Below, piece after piece: positions 1 through 8,234 of a stretch of 64,000 bases of DNA. Position numbers and translations under genes: made by a program. Within the stretch, counting starts at the first letter, position 1. Every line of letters begins with the position of its first letter. The DNA lies in NCBI RefSeq assembly GCF_030678875.1, contig NZ_JAUUDS010000001.1, positions 434,001 to 498,000 of the forward strand. The letters are read 5' to 3'. The notes below the pieces were generated by a model. The model ran no database searches, was not told the DNA's origin, and was given only the letters and a program-made list of their open reading frames with translations. The DNA comes from Sphingomonas aurea (GTDB lineage Bacteria > Pseudomonadota > Alphaproteobacteria > Sphingomonadales > Sphingomonadaceae).

Positions 1-1598
1 CGGATGTCGAGCTGGACCGCGAGCTGGTCGAGCTGCTGCGAGACCCCCTGGTCCATATCATCCGCAACGCCGTCGACCACGGCATCGAAACGCCGGCGGA
101 GCGTCGTGCGGCGGGCAAGCGCGTGGCCGGGCAGCTGATCGTGTCGGCGCGCCAGACCGGCAACCAGATCGTCCTGGGGATCAGCGACGACGGCCGCGGC
201 ATCGACGAGTCGCGGCTGGTCGCCAAGGCGGCGGCATCGGGGCTGCGTACCGACCGGCAGCTGGCGATGATGACCGACGCCGAGCGGCTGGAGCTGATCT
301 TCGAGCCGGGGCTGTCGAGCCGCGACGTCGTCACCAGCATATCCGGCCGCGGGGTCGGCATGGACGTGGTCCGCGCCAATATTGAGCGGATCGGCGGGCG
401 GGTGGCGCTGCGCAATCGGCCCGGATGCGGGCTGACGATCGAGCTGCAGGTGCCCCTGACGCTGTCGATCATCCCGACCATCATCGTCGCGATCGGCGGT
501 GAGAAATTCGCCTTGCCGCGCCAGTCGATCGAGGAGATCGTCGCGCTTCGCGGGGCGGCGGTGCGGCTCGACATGCTGGGCGGCACGACCGTCGCAACCG
601 TGCGCGGACGGCGACTGCCGATGGTGGAGCTCGGCTCACTCCTCAACATTCCCGACGCAAAGGTCACCGCACTCGCGATCGTCGCCACCCGCGACGGGCA
701 ATATGCGCTCGGGATCGACGAAGTTCTGGATACCGAGGAGCTGGTCGTCAAACCAGTCTCACCCGCGATCATGGCGACGGGCCTCTATGCAGGGCAGACG
801 CTGCCCGACAGCGGCGATCCCCTGCTACTGCTGGATGGTACCGGCATCGCCGCGGCGGCGGGCCTGCATTTCACGCCCGCCAGCGAGGACCGGACCGAAG
901 CACCCGTCGAGGAGGCGCGCGGGATTGCCGCGCTGCTGTTCGACGATCTGGACGGCATGCGCCGTGCCCTGCCTCTGATCGCGGTCGACCGGGTCGAGAC
1001 GGTGCCGCGCGCCGCCATCCGCCGCACCGGCGGGCGGCTGCATCTCTCGCTGGATACGGGAGTGATCCCGGTCTTCGCCAACGGCGACCTGCCGGACACG
1101 AACCAGGTCGCGGTGGTCCGCCTGACCGATGGCGCCAGCGAATATGGCTATCTGATCGGCGACGCGCAGGAGATCGTCAGCCTGCCGGCCCAAGCCGCAC
1201 CGGCGGCCGGACGGGCAGGGGTCGCCGCGGTGTTGATGATCGCGGGCGAGCAGGTCGAACTCGTCGACGTCCACGCCCTGTTCGCTGGTGAACTGGCACC
1301 GCCGGCCGATCGGCCGCTCTGCCTGTTGCGCTGCGACGGTTCGGGCTGGATGGATACCTTCCTTCGCCCAGTGCTTGAAGCATCGGGCTATCGCTGCACT
1401 AGCCAGATGAGAGACGACGACATCGCCGATGTCACGCTGGCAATGGCCGATGCCGCTCCGCAGCGCGACGTCGCGGCCGGCTCTCCGGTCGTCTATCTCA
1501 GCCGTCAGCCTGTGGCCGGCGCCGACGCCATCTATCGCTACGACCGTGCCGCGCTGATCGCCGCGGTCGCCGCCAGTGCCGGGAGCAGGCGCGCATGA
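1..1598 (+). CDS. cheA: Chemotaxis histidine kinase CheA, 3' part (start lies outside the window)
   Basis: The reading frame is open from base 3, so the gene begins upstream and the GTG at 123 is internal. Visible parts in order: the HATPase domain with its N box (RNAVDHG near 66-86) and G boxes (DDGRGID near 186, GRGVGMD near 349); a CheW-like regulatory domain at about 450-870; a second CheW-like stretch at about 920-1300; and an alpha/beta tail at about 1315-1590 that resembles a receiver fold but shows no clear phosphoacceptor Asp. CheA autophosphorylates and passes phosphate to CheY and CheB in the receptor array. The stop overlaps the cheW start (ATGA), so the two are translationally coupled. 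Kinase identity is certain. The call of the second CheW-like and receiver-like parts is inference from pattern only. Confidence 0.93.
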   Translation, partial: DVELDRELVELLRDPLVHIIRNAVDHGIETPAERRAAGKRVAGQLIVSARQTGNQIVLGISDDGRGIDESRLVAKAAASGLRTDRQLAMMTDAERLELIFEPGLSSRDVVTSISGRGVGMDVVRANIERIGGRVALRNRPGCGLTIELQVPLTLSIIPTIIVAIGGEKFALPRQSIEEIVALRGAAVRLDMLGGTTVATVRGRRLPMVELGSLLNIPDAKVTALAIVATRDGQYALGIDEVLDTEELVVKPVSPAIMATGLYAGQTLPDSGDPLLLLDGTGIAAAAGLHFTPASEDRTEAPVEEARGIAALLFDDLDGMRRALPLIAVDRVETVPRAAIRRTGGRLHLSLDTGVIPVFANGDLPDTNQVAVVRLTDGASEYGYLIGDAQEIVSLPAQAAPAAGRAGVAAVLMIAGEQVELVDVHALFAGELAPPADRPLCLLRCDGSGWMDTFLRPVLEASGYRCTSQMRDDDIADVTLAMADAAPQRDVAAGSPVVYLSRQPVAGADAIYRYDRAALIAAVAASAGSRRA

Positions 1599-2023
1599 CC
1601 GAATTGTTCCTGATCGTCCAGATCGCCGCACGCTGGGTCGCGGTACCCGCGACCGAGGTCGAGTCCGCCGTCGATATCGGCGCCATCGTCGCCGTGCCGC
1701 ATGCACCGTCGACGATCCGTGGCCTCGCCGCGCTGCGCAGCCGGGTGGTGACCGTCATCGACACCTGCACCGCATTGGGGCTGCCGCCGTGCACCGAGGC
1801 GAAGCGAGCCGTGATCGCGCAGGTGCAGGGTCACCATTACGCGCTGCTCGTCGACGCGCTGGACGATGTCTTCGCGCTCGAACGACTGCCGCTGTCGTCG
1901 GGGTTGCCGCTCGATGGGCAATGGGCAGCCTGCGCGTCGGGCATGGTCGATCGCGACGGCGAGCCGCTCCTGATCTTGGACCTGTCGCGCCTGGTGCCGG
2001 GTGCCGTGGCAATCGCCGCCTGA
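1595..2023 (+). CDS. cheW: Chemotaxis coupling protein CheW
   Basis: A 142-residue protein of the CheW fold that links chemoreceptors to CheA at the inner face of the membrane. The beta-rich pattern is visible: LFLIVQIAARWVAVPA near the N-terminus, then IRGLAALRSRVVTVID, which is the conserved hydrophobic core strand of the family, and GEPLLILDLSRLV near the end. It overlaps the cheA stop by four bases. The length is slightly short compared with the usual 150-170 residues. A 72-base gap separates it from cheY; that gap holds a small TAAGC/GCTTA inverted repeat and the cheY ribosome site. Confidence 0.88.
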   Translation: MTELFLIVQIAARWVAVPATEVESAVDIGAIVAVPHAPSTIRGLAALRSRVVTVIDTCTALGLPPCTEAKRAVIAQVQGHHYALLVDALDDVFALERLPLSSGLPLDGQWAACASGMVDRDGEPLLILDLSRLVPGAVAIAA

Positions 2024-2095
2024 TCGAGCACCGCGGTTAAGCATACGCTTACTCCTCCATGACAGAGGGGAGGCGACGTTAAGGAAGGCAGTTCG

Positions 2096-2461
2096 ATGAA
2101 GACGTGTCTGGTGGTCGACGACTCGAAGGTGATCCGGAAGGTCGCCCGCCACATCCTGGAAACGCTGGACTTCGAGGTCCGCGAGGCATGCGACGGCCGC
2201 GAGGCGCTCGACTCCTGCCTCGCCGCGGCGCCCGACGTCATCCTGCTCGACTGGAATATGCCCGTCATGAGCGGGATGGATTTCCTGCTCGCGCTGAAGG
2301 AATCGGAGGTCGCGTCAAAGCCCAAGGTCGTGTTCTGCACCACCGAGAGCGGCATGGCCTATATCCGCGCCGCGATCGAGGCTGGGGCGGACGAGTACGT
2401 GATGAAGCCGTTCGATCGGGACACGCTGGAGAGCAAGCTCCAGATTGTGGGAATGGCCTGA
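2096..2461 (+). CDS. cheY: Chemotaxis response regulator CheY (single receiver domain)
   Basis: A 121-residue stand-alone receiver domain. The acidic pocket (VVDDS, residues 7-9), the phosphoacceptor Asp52 (LLDWNMP), Thr82 and Lys104 (VMKPF) are all present, so it should be phosphorylated by CheA and act on the flagellar switch or as a phosphate sink. The start is preceded by AAGGAAGG. Its place between cheW and cheB in an intact che operon supports the chemotaxis role. Alphaproteobacteria often carry several CheY paralogues, so motor binding itself cannot be read from sequence. Confidence 0.92.
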   Translation: MKTCLVVDDSKVIRKVARHILETLDFEVREACDGREALDSCLAAAPDVILLDWNMPVMSGMDFLLALKESEVASKPKVVFCTTESGMAYIRAAIEAGADEYVMKPFDRDTLESKLQIVGMA

Positions 2462-2489
2462 TCTTCCACGGTATTCCAGGCATTTACCC

Positions 2490-3551
2490 ATGCTTGCCCG
2501 CTCATTCGCCATCGATGCGAGCGCGCCGCGCGTCCTGATCGTCGACGATTCGGTTGTCGCGCGGACGGTGATCGCCCGTGTGGTCGAGTCATGTGGTCGC
2601 TTCGCCATCGCCGGGGTCGTGGGAACGGCACAGGCCGCGCTGGACTTCGTCGCGGACGAGCGGGTCGACCTGATCCTGCTCGACATCGCGATGCCCGGGA
2701 TGGATGGGCTGACCGCCTTGCCGGACCTGCTGGCCATCGGCCACGGCGCACGCATCATCATCGTCTCGACCTCGGCGGTGCGCGGTGCCAGCGAAACGGT
2801 GCGGGCGCTGGCGCTCGGCGCCGCCGATACGGTCGAGAAGCCGGCGGCCGCCCATATGTCGGGCGAGTTCGCGCGGGCGCTGATCGGCAGCATGGACCGG
2901 CTCGTGGCCGGTCGGCTCCCCGAGCCGCTCGCGCCCGTCTTGCGGCCGGTGATCCGCCAGCCGGTAGACGCCGGCGCGTTCGACGTCGTGCTGATCGGCG
3001 CATCGACCGGCGGCATCCACGCCCTGAGCATCGTGTTGCGCGACCTGCCGGTGACGCTGAGCCAGCCGATCGTCATCACCCAGCATCTGCCGGCCGCGTT
3101 CATGCCCTATTTCACGGCCCAGCTGGCGACGATCACCGGACGCCCCTGCACGATCGCGACTGACTGCATGCGATTGAAGCCACGCCATATCCTCGTCGCT
3201 CCTGGCGACGCGCATATCCGCTGCGTATCGACGGGGGAGGGTGCCGGTGCGGTGCGCCTGACTCGCGAGCGGGCGCCGACCGGTTGCCTGCCCGCCGTCG
3301 ACCCGATGTTCGCGTCTGCCGCCGAGGCATTCGGCGCACGCACGCTGGCGATCGTGTTGAGCGGCATGGGCAAGGACGGAGCGGAGGGTGCGCGCCTGAT
3401 CCACGAGGCGGGGGGATGCGTGGTCGTGCAGGATGAGCAGAGTTCGGTCGTCTGGGGCATGCCGGGCGCAGTCGTCGGAATGGGACTGGCCGATGCGGTC
3501 ATGCCGCCCGAGGGAATTGCCCGCTTGCTTATGACCGGACGCCGCGCATGA
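2490..3551 (+). CDS. cheB: Chemotaxis protein-glutamate methylesterase/glutaminase CheB
   Basis: I use the ATG at 2490 (353 residues) instead of the GTG at 2445, which would overlap cheY and add non-conserved residues. The N-terminal receiver has VDDS and phosphoacceptor Asp65 (LLDIAMPGMDG). The C-terminal esterase domain carries the triad Ser172 (GASTGG), His199 (QHLPAAF) and Asp296 (GMGKDGAEG). CheB removes methyl groups from chemoreceptors when phosphorylated by CheA, giving adaptation together with CheR. The stop overlaps the cheR ATG (ATGA). Confidence 0.95.
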   Translation: MLARSFAIDASAPRVLIVDDSVVARTVIARVVESCGRFAIAGVVGTAQAALDFVADERVDLILLDIAMPGMDGLTALPDLLAIGHGARIIIVSTSAVRGASETVRALALGAADTVEKPAAAHMSGEFARALIGSMDRLVAGRLPEPLAPVLRPVIRQPVDAGAFDVVLIGASTGGIHALSIVLRDLPVTLSQPIVITQHLPAAFMPYFTAQLATITGRPCTIATDCMRLKPRHILVAPGDAHIRCVSTGEGAGAVRLTRERAPTGCLPAVDPMFASAAEAFGARTLAIVLSGMGKDGAEGARLIHEAGGCVVVQDEQSSVVWGMPGAVVGMGLADAVMPPEGIARLLMTGRRA

Positions 3552-4411
3552 CCGTGACGGTCGCCATACCCGCCGTATCAACCCGTGCGATGACGGTCCT
3601 GTCGGCGCTCCTGGAGGCGCGGACGGGGCAGCAGCTCGCCAGCTATCGGTCGTGGCGGCTCGACATGGCGCTGAAGCCGCTGCTGCGCGAGCGCGAGATC
3701 GACACGCTCGACCAGCTCGTCGCGCTGCTGCTCGACGGGCGCGACGCGACGATCGGCGACCGCATCGTCGAGGCGCTGGTGAATGGCGAAAGCTCCTTCT
3801 TCCGCGACCAGCCGGTCTTCGGCCTGATCGGCAAGGCGCTGGTCGCCCGTGCCGAGGCATCGGGGCAACATGGACAGCGGCTGCGGATCTGGTGCGCCGG
3901 CTGCGCCACCGGGCAGGAGCCCTTGTCGCTGGCGATGCTGTTCGCCGACCTGGCCGAGAGCAGCGGGATCGCCATGCCCGAGATCGTCGCGACCGACGTG
4001 TCGGAGGGCGCACTCGCCCGTGCCCGCAGCGGCCGCTACACCCAGTTCGAGATCCAGCGGGGGCTGCCGATCCGTACCGCGATGCGCTGGTTTAACGGCG
4101 ACCGGGGCGACTGGGTCGCCAAGCCGGAGCTGGTGCGAATGATCCAGTTCCGCCGGCAGAACCTGGTGAGTGAGGCGCCCCCGCCCGGCCGGTTCGATGC
4201 GGTGCTGTGTCGCAACGTCCTTCTCTATCTGGCGCCGGCCATCAAGGCGCGCGTGTTCCTGAGCGTCGCCGACGCGCTGGCACCGGGCGGGGTGCTGGTG
4301 CTGGGGGCGGGAGAGACGGTGATCGGCCAGACCGGTCTGTTCGAGCCGAGCCGCGCCTATCGCGGCCTCTATCAGCGCGTCGCTGCCGGCATGACCCGCA
4401 ACGCGGCGTGA
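3548..4411 (+). CDS. cheR: Chemoreceptor glutamate methyltransferase CheR
   Basis: A 287-residue SAM-dependent methyltransferase that methylates receptor glutamates, opposing CheB. The SAM-binding motif CAGCATG lies at residues 116-122, and RNVLLYL follows later as in the family. The N-terminal helical domain (residues about 20-85, with NGESSFFRD) is typical of CheR. It is the last gene of the che operon and overlaps cheB by four bases. The next gene (an amidase) is separated by 54 bases and looks unrelated. Confidence 0.94.
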   Translation: MTVTVAIPAVSTRAMTVLSALLEARTGQQLASYRSWRLDMALKPLLREREIDTLDQLVALLLDGRDATIGDRIVEALVNGESSFFRDQPVFGLIGKALVARAEASGQHGQRLRIWCAGCATGQEPLSLAMLFADLAESSGIAMPEIVATDVSEGALARARSGRYTQFEIQRGLPIRTAMRWFNGDRGDWVAKPELVRMIQFRRQNLVSEAPPPGRFDAVLCRNVLLYLAPAIKARVFLSVADALAPGGVLVLGAGETVIGQTGLFEPSRAYRGLYQRVAAGMTRNAA

Positions 4412-4465
4412 CGCTGCCGTCATGACTTGCGACGGCGCGCGACATCGGCCAACGACCACGGCGCC

Positions 4466-5155
4466 ATGACCCTCATCGAGACCCCGTCGCCCAACTGGGA
4501 CGCGCGAACGCTGCCGATCTCGATGATCGTCCTTCATTACACCGGCATGCCGACCGCCGGAGACGCGATCGGCCGATTATGCGATCCCGACGCCAAGGTG
4601 TCGTGCCATTATGTCGTCGACGAAGATGGCAGCACGCACCGGCTGGTCGCCGAGGAGCATCGCGCCTGGCACGCGGGCCGATCGCACTGGCGCGACATCG
4701 ACGACGTCAACTCGGCGAGCATCGGTGTCGAGATCGTCAATCCTGGCCATGACTGGGGCTATCGCGCCTTTCCCGACGCGCAGATGGCGGCGGTGATCCG
4801 GCTGGTCGCGATGGTCAAGGACCGGTACGAGATCACCCGCGGCAACGTCGTCGGCCATTCCGACGTCGCGCCGGCGCGCAAGCGCGATCCCGGCGAACTG
4901 TTCCCCTGGCACAGCCTGGCGCGGCTGCGCCTTGCCCTGCCGCGCCCGACCAAGAACCTGATGGACCCGCAATGGACCGAGGCGGGCTTCTGCCTCGCGC
5001 TGGAGCGGTTCGGCTATGACGTCACAGACCGCATGGCGGCGATCATGGCATTCCAGCGCCGCTTCCGCCCCGAGTTGATCGATGGCGAGATCGATGCCGA
5101 GTGCCGCATGATCCTACTCGCATTGCTGCTTCCCAAACCGCAGGGTGACGACTAG
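4466..5155 (+). CDS. N-acetylmuramoyl-L-alanine amidase (AmiD-like, amidase_2 plus C-terminal PG-binding region)
   Basis: The ATG at 4466 gives 229 residues; an in-frame TTG at 4427 is possible but has no support. The N-terminal half matches the zinc amidase_2 fold: IVLHYTG, then CHYVVDEDG, HAGRSHW, NSASIGVEIVNPGHD, and NVVGHSDVAPARKRDPG, which carries the second metal-site His. The C-terminal 70 residues (ALERFGYD...AIMAFQRRFRPE) look like a peptidoglycan-binding domain. The enzyme would cut the amide between MurNAc and the stem peptide, in cell-wall recycling. No signal peptide is visible at this start, so location (cytosol as AmpD, or envelope as AmiD) is open. Confidence 0.85.
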   Translation: MTLIETPSPNWDARTLPISMIVLHYTGMPTAGDAIGRLCDPDAKVSCHYVVDEDGSTHRLVAEEHRAWHAGRSHWRDIDDVNSASIGVEIVNPGHDWGYRAFPDAQMAAVIRLVAMVKDRYEITRGNVVGHSDVAPARKRDPGELFPWHSLARLRLALPRPTKNLMDPQWTEAGFCLALERFGYDVTDRMAAIMAFQRRFRPELIDGEIDAECRMILLALLLPKPQGDD

Positions 5156-5163
5156 GGCGGCCG

Positions 5164-5550
5164 GGCCAGAGGATCGGGCGACCGCGGCCCCCGCGTGAGT
5201 GGGGGGCGAGGAAAGTCCGGGCTCCATGGAACGACGGTGCCGGGTAACGCCCGGCGGGGGCGACCCCAGGGACAGTGCCACAGAGAGCAGACGGCGACGG
5301 CTTCGGCCCCGCCATGGTGAAAGGGTGCGGTAAGAGCGCACCGCGCGACCGGTAACGGAAGCGGCATGGTAAACCCCACCGGGAGCAAGATCGAATAGGG
5401 GTGGCACGGGGCTTACGTCCCAGGGCGCGTTCCCGCCCGCTACCCGGGTTGATTGCTGCAGGCGGCGCGCAAGCGTCGTCGTAGAGGAATGGTCGCCCAT
5501 TTCCGCGATAAAGCGGAAAGGACAGAACCCGGCTTACAGATCCTCTGGCC
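5164..5550 (+). ncRNA. rnpB: RNase P RNA (bacterial type A)
   Basis: The catalytic RNA of RNase P, which matures tRNA 5' ends. The conserved 5' core GAGGAAAGTCCGGGCTCC (from about 5208) and the 3' core ACAGAACCCGGCTTACA (from about 5522) are both present. The ends are fixed by helix P1: bases 5164-5175 are perfectly complementary to 5539-5550. A short TTTT follows directly and may serve in termination. The RNA begins only nine bases after the amidase stop codon. Confidence 0.97.
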
Positions 5551-5606
5551 TTTTCCTGCCCGCCATCGCACCCTGGCCGCGGACTAGGGTGAGCGGAGGG
5601 AAGATG

Positions 5607-7562
5607 ATGGCGGGTGTCGTGTGGTGGTCCGTCGCGGCGGCTGCGGCCGTGGCGACACAGGCGCCCGAGCGCACGGTTCAGCAGGACTTCGATGCCGCCA
5701 CCGCGCTCGACGCGGCGCCGGATGCCGGACCTGCGCTCGCCGCGTGGGAAGCGCTTGGCAAACGCGTGCGGCCGGGATCGCGCAGTGCCGCCATCGTGCT
5801 GGTGCGCAAGGGCGACGCGCTGTTCCGGCTGGGGCGGATGGAAGAGGCGTCGGCAGCACTGCAGGCGGGCCTCGCCGCGCTGCCCGCAAGCGATGCCACG
5901 TTGCGGCAGGATCGCAGCCGCGCCGCCCTGCTGCTGGGTGCGCTGTCGCGTGAGACGCTGGACTATGCCGGTGCCGCACGCCGGTTCACCGAGGCCGAGG
6001 CGCTGGCCGACGAACCGGGGGACAAGCTGTCGGTGCTGGTGTCGCTGGCGCAGGTCCAGACCTTCGTCGATCCGGCGGCGGCGGGGCGGACGCTCGCGCG
6101 GATCGACACGCTGGCCGCGCCGATGAAGCTGAACGCCAGCGACAAGGCGATCATCGCCCGGCGCCACGCGACGCTGATGCTCAACACCGGCGATATCGGC
6201 GGTGCGAAGACGCAGGCGAGCTATGCGGTCAACGCGCTGGGCGGGCTGACCGATCGCACCAAGCTGGACGACGTCCCTGCGCGGGCGGACGCCGCACTCG
6301 CCTATCTGCTCGCCGGCGACCGGGACAAGGCCCGCGAGTATATGGCGATGACGGGGGCGGGGCGGCTATCGAAGGGTGAATTCAACCCGGCCGCCGAGAT
6401 GCAGCCGCCGGACTGCGGTGGCGAGGCGGGGCTGAAGCCGGCGGACGTCGCCGTGGTCGAGTTCACCATCGGTGCCGATGGCCGGGTGACCGGCGTGCAG
6501 CCGATCTACGCGGCAGGCGGCGGCGGCGTCGCGCTCGAGTTCGCACGCGCGGTGCGACGCTGGTCCTGGCCGGTGAAGGACGTCGCGGCGATCCCGCCCT
6601 TCTTCCGCTATGGCGTGCGGGTCGAGATGCGCTGTTCGACCGCGTTCGCGCGGCCGTCGATCGCGGACAGCATGGATGCCCGGCTGGAACAATGGCTGGT
6701 CGATCAGGGCGTGCCGGCCCCGCCGGTCGCGGAGGACGGCGATGCCGCGGCGGTGGAGGGGCAGCGCAAGGCGCTCGCCGCGGCGGCGACGCACTCTCCC
6801 GATTCGCTGGAAACGCTGGGTGCCGCCTACCGGCTGGCGAGCAACCGCGTGGTCCCGCGCGAGGAGAGCGCCGCGCTCTACGCGCGTGCCGCGGCGATCG
6901 CGGTGAAGAAGGATGCGCCACCGCTCGCCCGGCTGGCCTTGGACCTGCCCAGCCGGACGCGGGCGCTGGTCGACGAGTGGCGGGACGGCGCCTTCGCGCG
7001 GGTCGCAACGCCGCTGTCGCGCGAGCCGGGCTATGCCGCCGATCCGCAGGCCCAGGCGGCGATCGCGCTGATGACCGCCGATCAGCTGCACGGCAAGCGC
7101 GACGACGCGGCACTCGCGCTGCTGCGCCCGGTCGGCGCGGACGCGCGCCTGGCCGCGAGCGACCCGTTCCGCGTCGGCGCGCTGATCCGCATCGCCTCGA
7201 TCGAGCAGCGGCGCGGCGCGGCGGACGCGGCGCGCACCACCTTCGCCGCGACGGGCCTGGCCGCCGACCAGTGCGCGATCCTGGACGCGCCGCCCAAGAT
7301 GACCAGCATGCCGGGTTCGGAAGCATTTCCGATGGAGGCGATGCGCTGGGGGTTCGAGGGCTGGACCATGCTCCAGTACGACATCACCGCCAGCGGGCGG
7401 ACCGGCAATGCCCGCACGCTGCTGAGTTATCCGCCCTTCATCTTCTCCCAGGCAGGAACCGATTTCGCCGGCAGGGCGCGTTTCGCCAAGACCTTCCGTC
7501 CCGACGGGCAGCTGGGATGCGGCGGCACGATCAGCCGCATCGTCTTCAAGATGCCGGGCTGA
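5607..7562 (+). CDS. Exported protein with TPR-like helices and two TonB-C-like segments, function unknown
   Basis: About 651 residues. I choose the ATG at 5607 because GGAGGG at 5595-5600 is six bases upstream; GTG 5589 and ATG 5604 are alternatives. The N-terminus (WWSVAAAAAVATQA) is a short signal peptide. Residues about 20-250 are Ala/Leu-rich helices of TPR type. Near 6440-6660 the pattern VVEFTIGADGRVTGVQ...RRWSWPV resembles a TonB C-terminal fold, and a second similar stretch (MLQYDITASGRTGNARTL) occurs at the C-terminus near 7370-7550. Such proteins occur in sphingomonads as uncharacterised energy-transducer-like proteins. There is no TonB transmembrane/Pro-rich linker, so I do not call it TonB. 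Role unknown; probably periplasmic. Confidence 0.7.
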   Translation: MAGVVWWSVAAAAAVATQAPERTVQQDFDAATALDAAPDAGPALAAWEALGKRVRPGSRSAAIVLVRKGDALFRLGRMEEASAALQAGLAALPASDATLRQDRSRAALLLGALSRETLDYAGAARRFTEAEALADEPGDKLSVLVSLAQVQTFVDPAAAGRTLARIDTLAAPMKLNASDKAIIARRHATLMLNTGDIGGAKTQASYAVNALGGLTDRTKLDDVPARADAALAYLLAGDRDKAREYMAMTGAGRLSKGEFNPAAEMQPPDCGGEAGLKPADVAVVEFTIGADGRVTGVQPIYAAGGGGVALEFARAVRRWSWPVKDVAAIPPFFRYGVRVEMRCSTAFARPSIADSMDARLEQWLVDQGVPAPPVAEDGDAAAVEGQRKALAAAATHSPDSLETLGAAYRLASNRVVPREESAALYARAAAIAVKKDAPPLARLALDLPSRTRALVDEWRDGAFARVATPLSREPGYAADPQAQAAIALMTADQLHGKRDDAALALLRPVGADARLAASDPFRVGALIRIASIEQRRGAADAARTTFAATGLAADQCAILDAPPKMTSMPGSEAFPMEAMRWGFEGWTMLQYDITASGRTGNARTLLSYPPFIFSQAGTDFAGRARFAKTFRPDGQLGCGGTISRIVFKMPG

Positions 7563-7598
7563 GCGGCGGGCGGGGGAGAGCCGTCCCCCGCCGGGCGA

Positions 7599-8234
7599 TC
7601 ACACCAGCACCGGCTCCGGCCGGCCGACCTCGTCCAGGCGGGTATGCCGGTCGATTTCCATCAGCGGCTTCAGCAGGCCGTCGCGAATGTCGTAGACCCA
7701 GCCGTGCAGCGTCAGGTCTCGGCCCGCGGCGAATGCGGTTCGCACCGTCTCGGTATGGGCGAGGTTGATGAGCTGGTCGCGGACGTTCATCTCGACCAGC
7801 CGGTCCACCTTCTGCGCGTCGTCGAGGGGGGCCAACTCGTCGGCATGGGCGTGCTTCACCGCGCGCGCCGCTTCCAGCCAGGTGTCGACCGGACCGGTGA
7901 CGCCGCCCGCCAGCGCCGCCTTGATCCCGCCGCAGCCGTGATGGCCGCAGATGACGATGTTCGGCACCTCCAGCACGTCGACCGCATATTGCAGCACCGA
8001 CAGCAGGTTCAGGTCGTCGGCATGGACCAGATTGGCGATGTTGCGGTGGATGAACATCAGGCCGGGCAGCGACTGCGTCTTCTGCTCGGGGCTGACGCGG
8101 CTGTCGGAGCAGCCGATCCACAGGAACTGCGGCCGCTGCCCCGCCACCTGGCGGCTGAAGAAGTCGGCATTCTCGTCGGTCAGCTCCGCCGCCCAGGCCC
8201 GGTTGGCGAGCAGGAGTTGCTTGTGCTGTCTCAT
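7599..8234 (-). CDS. can: Beta-class carbonic anhydrase
   Basis: A 211-residue zinc enzyme interconverting CO2 and bicarbonate. The ligands are visible as Cys42-x-Asp44-x-Arg46 (GCSDSR), His98 and Cys101 (CGHHGCGG), with spacing and numbering like Escherichia coli Can. The start overlaps the stop of the upstream SulP transporter gene by four bases (ATGA), so the two are translationally coupled. This context suggests that the enzyme supplies or consumes bicarbonate moved by the transporter. Confidence 0.95.
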   Translation of the reverse strand: MRQHKQLLLANRAWAAELTDENADFFSRQVAGQRPQFLWIGCSDSRVSPEQKTQSLPGLMFIHRNIANLVHADDLNLLSVLQYAVDVLEVPNIVICGHHGCGGIKAALAGGVTGPVDTWLEAARAVKHAHADELAPLDDAQKVDRLVEMNVRDQLINLAHTETVRTAFAAGRDLTLHGWVYDIRDGLLKPLMEIDRHTRLDEVGRPEPVLV

